Below, in pieces: positions 57,951 to 64,000 of a stretch of 64,000 bases of DNA. The DNA is from Hermetia illucens (taxonomy: Eukaryota > Arthropoda > Insecta > Diptera > Stratiomyidae). Under the pieces are notes generated by a model. It was not told the DNA's origin. It searched no databases and worked only from the letters and a program-made list of their open reading frames with translations. Numbering within the stretch: position 1 is the first letter of the stretch; the number at the start of each line of letters is the position of its first letter. Position numbers and translations under genes: made by a program. The DNA is taken from contig NC_051850.1 of assembly GCF_905115235.1 (NCBI RefSeq), positions 25,669,010 to 25,733,009 on the forward strand. Direction: 5' to 3'.

Positions 57951-59643
57951 TAAATACCGCATAACATCAGAACTGATTCCAAAGTTTTCGGCAATTTTTC
58001 TAAATTATATACATATATCTCCAATTTATTGGATCATCGATGGAGGCTTTCACGGTCATAATGCCAGAAGGCGTATGAACATCATGCGGCCATTAGTAAC
58101 TTTCGATGGTTAGACCAAAATGTGTCTTCTCAAATGTAAATCTATGAGTCCACGTTCATCGGATTCACTAAGGGGTTTGCAAGTAGACGGATGTACGTAC
58201 TATTGATCGCTTTTCTACCATCGAGTATAGGATTTAGTATTTAATCAAAATGTATCGTTATCTTATTACCCCTTTTACCATAAAAGGGGTAATAAGGCTT
58301 TCTAATCTTAGTCTACTGCCAATTCTAGGATATCTTTTTCTTTATTGCTTTGGTGTAAAAGTGTTTTGTTTGATCTCCATCACTTGCCGAGGATGAAATA
58401 CCATCGTACTATTGATTTTTTCGGATCAACGTCAGTCTTTAAAGGATGGAGGATTACAGGTCAAACTTCCATGAGAAACGTCTACTTCACACAGTTTGAC
58501 CAATTAGTCCAATTAGTGGATAAAGATTACTGAGTATTACACATCAATACCAAAACTATTCTTACAAAGGGTGCATCCAGCCTCAACCCGGGAACTCCCA
58601 TTGATGCATTCCTTCACGAGGTGAATTTGCTTTTAAGCCTTCGTGCCTCAAACTCTTTCAGCCTTAATCCTTTTGCCTTCTTTAGTAACTAGTTTAATAT
58701 CTTCATAATTGCGGACGCATGTGCAGGCTATTTCCCTTCGACTTCAACATGTCTCTCTTCTTTCGTTCGCGAATCCTGAGCAATGAGCACTCATATGTTC
58801 TGGACGGAACCATATTCATATGCTATCTATAGTAGCCATCGTGATAAGGAGATGAGTAGTATGTCAGTCTCTTAGTGCCCCCGCTCAAAGCATTCCCTTA
58901 TGTTTGAAATGAGCTTGTGTGTCGATCCATCTGTGTTGTCAACAATAGTAAAACTGTGGCCATACAGCGTTTCTGCGTGCTGTACACTCATACGCATTGC
59001 ATGGTATAAATCACTCATTTCTCGCCGAGGGATGTTTTTTGAGATAATGCCCGCCACTGCCACCATAGCCTTATCTGACGTGGTTTTAGAAGCAATAGAA
59101 ACATTCTTGACCTTCAGGCGGTAAACGAAACTCACCTAGTTCCCTTCTTGCAAGTTTATAGGCGGCCCCGACTACAAACTGGATTGCAGCATTCTAGCTA
59201 TGAGCAATCCGCGACTCTGCCCCATCCCACCAATAGTCGGTAATACTTTTTTAAATGACACCATGACGGCAGGCGCTTTTGACACGCATGCTATAGGTTC
59301 TTCCTTAAGTTGAAGTCCATGTTCAGATCGGTTTGCCGGTTACGCCGGAATGTACCCGCCCACCAGTTGAACCGAATGCACCATCCGCGTACCGGCAAGT
59401 GGCAATATCATTAGTTCAACTCTGGAAGTAAAAGACGTTGAAATGCAAATTTGAGATAATTATGTGCGTGAGCATTTATCACAAATGTTCATTAGCGATA
59501 AAGATGACCCTAAAATTCTCGCTCTCAGTCTAAACAAACTTGAAATCCTCGTTCACATCCTAAACAAATATATCCGACCTGATGGTCGAATCGTTTTCAT
59601 TCAATCACCGGCCGCTGAACAATCAAAACGGCCCGACCGAATC
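57951..59643. other. Unassigned intergenic DNA
   Basis: Apart from the hairpin at 58263, no element is recognised. A minus-strand frame 58872-59135 (87 codons) has an even amino-acid composition but no known motif, and its plus-strand shadow is also open, so it is not called a gene. Confidence 0.35.
58263..58295. repeat. Perfect hairpin, 15-bp arms
   Basis: TTATTACCCCTTTTA is followed by CCA and then its exact reverse complement TAAAAGGGGTAATAA. Confidence 0.9.
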
Positions 59644-59709
59644 CCATCCACTTACCAGCCTCCGGCCAAATGCGGGCCTTAACTGACAGGCCGAATTGTA
59701 AGTGGATGG
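59644..59709. repeat. Inverted repeat in a G+C-rich patch
   Basis: CCATCCACTTAC (59644-59655) is mirrored exactly by GTAAGTGGATGG (59698-59709). GGCC occurs several times between the arms. Confidence 0.8.
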
Positions 59710-59804
59710 CGGGCTTTATTTTAGCCTCAATCATTAGGCATTTAATAGCCTGCGGTATGTTCTCCAACTTTCACTTTGACAGAGTCCTTCTTTATCCACT
59801 TGGT

Positions 59805-59985
59805 CAGTTTATCTAATAGGCAGTACCCACACTAAATGGAGCGGGTTTGCGAATATATTGGGGAAACTTAGTCATCATAAACACTAAATGTTTAGGGCCT
59901 ATGATGTGTATGGATAAGCTTTTCCCATATATTCGTAAGTTCGGTCCATTTAGTGTAGGTACTGTCCATTATGGTAGATATACTG
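59805..59985. repeat. Long imperfect hairpin (~62-bp arms)
   Basis: The left arm 59805-59866 (CAGTTTATCTA...CAGTACCCACACTAAATGGA...GAATATATTGGGGAAA) pairs with the right arm 59921-59985 (TTTCCCATATATTC...TCCATTTAGTGTAGGTACTG...TAGATATACTG), with partial pairing further in. It could be a short foldback/MITE or, less likely, a hairpin RNA source. Confidence 0.82.
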
Positions 59986-61438
59986 TGCACTTGACGATGA
60001 AGAGCACTTGCGTTTTCTACTCATACCAGGGATAGCCTGGACTTTTCCAGTTGGGACCTCACCGCTCTCTTTGCTCCGTTATATAGGTCTCTACATCCTC
60101 TACTTCGTTATAACAACTACAACCAAAATATCCACGTCTCCAACAATGACAACGTCTTATTGGAAGAACTATAACCGCATCAGTGCATCTGCTCGGCGAA
60201 AGCCGGAGATCTTTTCGTAGAACACCTACCTAAAAACATTTCTGGGAACCCTACTACTGATCCTCAGATTTCTATGTGATCCCTAAGGCGAAGTACGCAG
60301 AACGTTAGAGTTAAATCATGGCAGTAAGTAGCAGGATCTTATCCTTGTGGCCAAGATAAAACACCAAACCTTTTGGAGTGTAGGAAAAAGCGCTGTGGAA
60401 TTCATGCCACAGTGTTTTATTACTAACTAAAAACCAGAGTAAACATGATGGTGTTGCACGAATTACTCCACTAGGTCTTTGTTTTTAACTGATCACCACG
60501 TGATTAAGATTGTCATGAATTAACGACGACTAAGAGTAGTATTCACAGAAATCAACGACACAGACTCATTGAGGTTTTCAATCTTATGGACTTAAGTTAT
60601 TTGTAAAAGTCAAGAATTCCCGAAAGTAGTTCGTCCAATATTCGAAGGTCTGTTCTAATTGCGAAATGGAGATGTTATCAAGGACATAATTGTTAATTTC
60701 GTTTGCTTTGGCGTCTAGGCTTAAGCAGGAAAACAAATGGCGACGTCTTGTCATTCAGTATCCCCAAAATTCTCTTTACGGTTTGTAAGTGACCTTAAGT
60801 TTCTACCAACAAATGGGCGTATCTTTTAGAAAATTATTGATAAATCATATTTTTTGCCAGGCTTCCAAACTTTGTCAGGCCTATTAACAGGGGCTGAGAA
60901 ATCGATACAGTTCACGCCACGTAGTCGCCATCTGTTTAGCATTCTCGAAAAGAAATTTTTGAACCAAGACGAGGTGCAGACTAGATAACATGAATTTTTA
61001 AAATGAACTTCGAATAAAAGCACTTTGCACAACTTGTTTGCAAATATATCTGCAAAATTACTGTTTTATTTTAGAAAATGTATTCATTCGAGTTGAGACT
61101 GTTATGAAAAATCTGAAAAGCTTATCGTGATCCTTATCGTCCAAGCTTGCATCTTAAATAGAAGATCCATGTCATTATATTTGGTGAAATATGATGAGCA
61201 CGAATAGGCTTAAAATTTTATAGAACGGAAGCTATAATTTTCCATTGGAAGAAACAGGTTTACTTTCAAGCCTCATTGGTTTCAGCGACATGTTATTATT
61301 TTGTGAGTGATAGTAACCTTTCCAGTTTGTACACCACTTCATAGTAGAACTTATTCAAACATTATAGTAAATACGGGGTGGGAAGAAGTTTCTAACGCAC
61401 AACGATTAATTGTAACTACACGGATAGGCGGTCAGCTT
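59986..61438. other. Unassigned AT-rich intergenic DNA
   Basis: No gene or repeat is recognised. Translations of 60.2-61.0 kb on the minus strand show no domain that I can name. Confidence 0.35.
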
Positions 61439-61510
61439 TTTGATATATTTAGTAAAATCTACAATGAATGGATTAGCAACATAACACTCACTGTGGCCTC
61501 GAAGATGCTC
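61439..61510 (+). promoter_or_regulatory. Upstream conserved block, gene G (partial)
   Basis: GATATATTTAGTAAAATCTACAATGAATG...GCAACAT...ACTGTGGCCTCGAAGAT matches the reverse complement of the B-F block in the same orientation relative to the gene. Conservation is partial, and the distal half is not recognisable. Confidence 0.5.
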
Positions 61511-61574
61511 CAAATCTAATAAATTATGTGAATGGTTTCAAATCGGTATCAACTTTTGCCACTATCTTTGATTG

Positions 61575-61611
61575 TATAAATACCGGATGGATTTTTCAGA
61601 AAAGCATTAGT
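61575..61611 (+). promoter_or_regulatory. Core promoter of gene G
   Basis: TATAAATA is at 61575-61582 and TTAGT at 61607-61611. The 5' UTR TCAGGGTTTATTTATCCAG is shared with the D, E and F copies. Confidence 0.78.
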
Positions 61612-61650
61612 CAGGGTTTATTTATCCAGAAGACAACACCAAACAGCATC

Positions 61651-62184
61651 ATGGTGAGTTCAAAAGGATCACATTTATATCAAAGGAAGGATTTGTAATA
61701 TTCGGATTTGATTTTGCAGAAATTCTTAGTTTTGGCTCTTGCTCTCATCGGCGCCGCTTCAGCCGGATACGTTGCTCCAGTCGCCCATGGATACGGATGG
61801 GGAAATGGACTCGGTTATGCCGGTGGTTTGGGATGGGGACATGGAGTCGGTTATGCCGGTGGATTGGGATGGGGACATGCTGCCTACTCTGCTCCAGTTG
61901 TTAGCCATGCCGTCGCTGCCCCAGTTGTAAGCCACGCCGTTGCTGCCCCAGCTGTTGCTGCTTATGCTGCCCCAGCTATTGCTGCTCATGCTGTTGCTGC
62001 TCCAGTTGTCAGCCACGCTGTCGCTGCCCCAGCTATCGCCGCTCATGCTTATGCTGCCCCAGCTATCGCTGGACACGCTGTCGCTGCTCCAGTTGTATCC
62101 CATGGATACGGGTGGGGAAGCCACGCTTATGCCGCTCCAGCTTGGGGATATGGTGGTCTCTGGAAGAAGAAGGCCGCTCACTAA
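61651..62184 (+). CDS. Cuticle-type AAPV-repeat secreted protein, gene G (short form, inverted)
   Basis: ATG is at 61651-61653 and is directly followed by GTGAGT. The intron is 61654-61719 (66 nt, the longest in the family, ending TTTTGCAG) and exon 2 is 61720-62184, giving 155 residues identical to gene F. This is the only plus-strand member, at the end of the array. Its 3' flank is unlike that of the others: no AATAAA stands at the usual place, and only ATTGAAA-like text is near 62195. The promoter, 5' UTR and exon structure are intact, so it should be expressed. Its divergent 3' end suggests that the inversion or duplication breakpoint lies just past the stop codon. Confidence 0.92.
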
Positions 62185-62335
62185 ATTATTTTTTATTGAA
62201 AGTACAAATACAAATCGAACCGATAAAGCACCGATAAGTCTTTCATTTTAAAATGTATTTATTGTATTTATGGTCTGATATTGATTGGAATCTAGGACAG
62301 TGTACTTGAAGGTTCCATTTATAGAAAGCAAAAAG

Positions 62336-62631
62336 TGTCCGGATAGCTGAGTGGTTAGAGCGCAAGGCTGTCGTACGGAAGGTCGCGGTTCAAATCTCAC
62401 TGGTGGCAGTGGAATTTGTATCGTGATTTGACGTCGGATACCAGTCGACTCAGCTGTGAATGAGTACCTGAGTCAAATCAGGGTAATAATCTCGGGCGAG
62501 CGCACTGCTGACCACATTGCCTCCTAGTGTACCGTTGCGGTCTTGAATGAAGTGCTCTAACACACTTCAAGGCCCTGATCCAACATGGATTGTTGCGCCA
62601 ACGATTATTATTATTATTATTATTATTATTA
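62336..62631 (+). mobile_element. tRNA-derived SINE, complete, with long ATT tail
   Basis: GTCCGGATAGCTGAGTGG head, GGTTCAAATCTC B box, body as at 55.8 kb apart from about 9 bp missing near 62527, and an uninterrupted (ATT)n tail from 62605 to 62631. The regular tail suggests a fairly recent insertion. No clear target-site duplication was found. Confidence 0.9.
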
Positions 62632-63129
62632 TAAAATGTGGAAGCTATTAGGATACTAGCCCTGCAGAAACCTTTTCAAGCAACAGCATTGAACAGTTTT
62701 CACCTATCGTAATTCGGATACTTTAGATACATCGTTCTACTACTCTAATGAGACGTTGATAGACTTTAGTTTAAGCAAGTATCGCCTAGTCCTTCTGCAC
62801 AAATTTATCCATGAGATCCCCAAAGCTCCTTTTACTTGACCCTACTTCCCTTTGTTTCTGCAAATATTCAGGCTGCTTACTTCAAAAAAGAGGACTGACT
62901 GAAGACTGTTTTAACCTTGATAATAGTAGTAAGTAAATATCTAGAAGGAATAAGCTACCATCAGTATAGAGATCACATCAAAGTGTCTACTATGCCTAAA
63001 AAAAGTGTCTATACCACCATACAAACTATATAAAGAGATTCAACTGAAAAATACTCGAATTTTGATACCCCCGCAAAAGCCAACAAATAATCCGTTATGT
63101 GAAGCATGCAATTAATATTTTTCAGGTTT
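62632..63129. other. Unassigned intergenic DNA
   Basis: Nothing is recognised; AT-rich without repeats. Confidence 0.35.
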
Positions 63130-63480
63130 TGTGTCAGGCAAAACCTTATTAAAATCGATTCACTGTCTGTTTGTCTATCTGTCACACACTCCAAAACTAC
63201 AAACCGATCCAGACGAAATTTGGTGCATAAATGGGAACTAATAAATCCCACGCATACAGTGAATGATATAAATTTAAGTGCAGTTTAAAGGAGGAGTCTC
63301 CATACATGTAAAGGAGGATGTAAAACAACAATGAAAGGTCTTAATTTTTCCGAATTTCATACTAGTTTTGACGTGAATTGTAAAGTGCGCGAGTAAGGAG
63401 TCAAAATGTACACACTTAAAGTGAGACAGGACACATTTTTAGAAACTAACCAACCCATATATCCCATTCCGATGTCTACT
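63130..63480. repeat. Unclassified dispersed repeat, family 2 (copy 2)
   Basis: It includes CTGTCTGTTTGTCTATCTGTC followed by ACCGATCCAGACGAAATTTGG and the CATACATGTAAAGG segment shared with 40960-41230. Similar text is known to me as a common dispersed repeat of insect genomes, but I cannot name its class. Confidence 0.5.
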
Positions 63481-64000
63481 CAAAAAACTTACTGGTAGTA
63501 TATTACCCACTTTTAGAAATTGACTGGAAAATTCCCTTTAAATTCATCCAGGGATCCCCACCAGGATAGTTTCATAGAAAGTCAGCCATTGGTGCCAAAG
63601 GTATAACAGCTCAAACTTATAAATTTTGCGCGAATTTACTGCATCCAAAACCATGCAAATAAGATGCTGACGTCATAATTAACGAGAATAATTGACATTG
63701 GAGTGAAATATTGAAGTCCCATATATAAAGAAGTTACTTCTCCCCAACCCTTTTACCCTTTGTTATGCGCGACATTCGTAACCTTGCCTTATTCTCTTCC
63801 ACTTTTCACTCTAGATTCTCGGAGACTCCCTCACAATTTGGATAATTGGACCAATTTTCCAATTTGAACCTGTACAGGTACTGGCGATATCCCCCATGTG
63901 CCGTTAGATTCTGTGCAAAATTATAAATAGTTTCCCCATGTTGTCTCCCTGCCACTACTTGCTGGTAGGAATCAGCCCAACGTCGGGGTCGGTTTCTAAT
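63481..64000. other. Unassigned intergenic DNA
   Basis: No supported feature to the end of the window. Confidence 0.35.

Noticed and set aside
58872-59135. 87-codon minus-strand open frame as a gene
   Set aside because: The composition is plausible but no family is recognised and the plus strand is equally open. Unsupported.
59805-59985. miRNA gene
   Set aside because: The arms are too long and too evenly paired for a standard precursor, and there is no conservation or expression evidence. Kept only as a repeat.
60200-61040. Possible degenerate viral or LTR-element coding region on the minus strand
   Set aside because: Some peptide stretches looked suggestive, but no domain motif could be named.
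61708-61719. In-frame upstream starts (MILQ, MNLQ, MSSKDL...) of the cuticle genes
   Set aside because: These codons lie in the intron just before the CAG acceptor and differ between copies. The conserved ATG-GTGAGT upstream is the real start.
62336-62410. tRNA gene
   Set aside because: A and B boxes are present, but the acceptor and anticodon stems do not close well, and the same head is attached to a repeated body in four places. It is a SINE.

Overview
The window looks like an insect nuclear scaffold, most likely from a fly (Diptera). The evidence is a family of small secreted cuticle-type genes with TATA/Inr promoters and ~60-nt GT-AG introns, set in DNA dominated by non-LTR retrotransposons of insect type (RTE, R4/Dong-like, LOA/R1-group, Jockey-like), Penelope-like debris and a tRNA-derived SINE. 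No species can be named from sequence alone.

The only convincing host genes are seven paralogous genes (A-G here) for alanine/glycine-rich AAPV-repeat cuticle-type proteins, near 9.0, 20.3, 26.5, 35.6, 43.2, 50.9 and 61.7 kb. A-F are on the minus strand and G on the plus strand. Each has a first coding exon that is only the ATG, an intron of 58-66 nt, and a second exon beginning K-F-L-V-L-A-L. A TATA box and an Inr-like TCAGT/TTAGT lie a constant distance apart in every copy. B, C and D encode a 165-residue long form, E, F and G a 155-residue short form, and A is the divergent member (156 residues). F and G encode identical mature sequences despite many silent differences, different flanks and opposite strands, which argues for purifying selection. 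A block 60-180 bp upstream of TATA is shared by B-F, weakly by A and partly by G, and is a candidate common enhancer.

Between the genes: 0-6 kb holds two RTE copies, a SINE, and a truncated R4/Dong-like LINE inserted in the SINE tail. 7-9 kb has a foldback repeat and an unclassified dispersed repeat. 11-14.5 kb holds minus-strand pieces of RNase H-bearing LINEs and a SINE with target-site duplication. 17-18.7, 21.6-23.9 and 28.6-30.3 kb hold more RTE copies. 30.3-34.2 kb is a nearly whole R4/Dong-like LINE nested in an RTE copy at a TAA run. 36.7-40 kb has R1-like and Jockey-like remnants splitting a duplicated block whose sister lies at 44-46 kb. 46.6-49.7 kb is a long LOA-like element. 53-58 kb is a pile-up of Penelope-like, RTE, solo-LTR and SINE insertions, and 58-60 kb contains several inverted repeats.

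The seven genes probably act together as dosage copies of a structural secreted protein for the cuticle or another extracellular layer. The mobile elements record repeated insertion between tandemly duplicated gene blocks. Boundaries of degenerate elements are approximate, and all family names rest on motif recognition without a database search.
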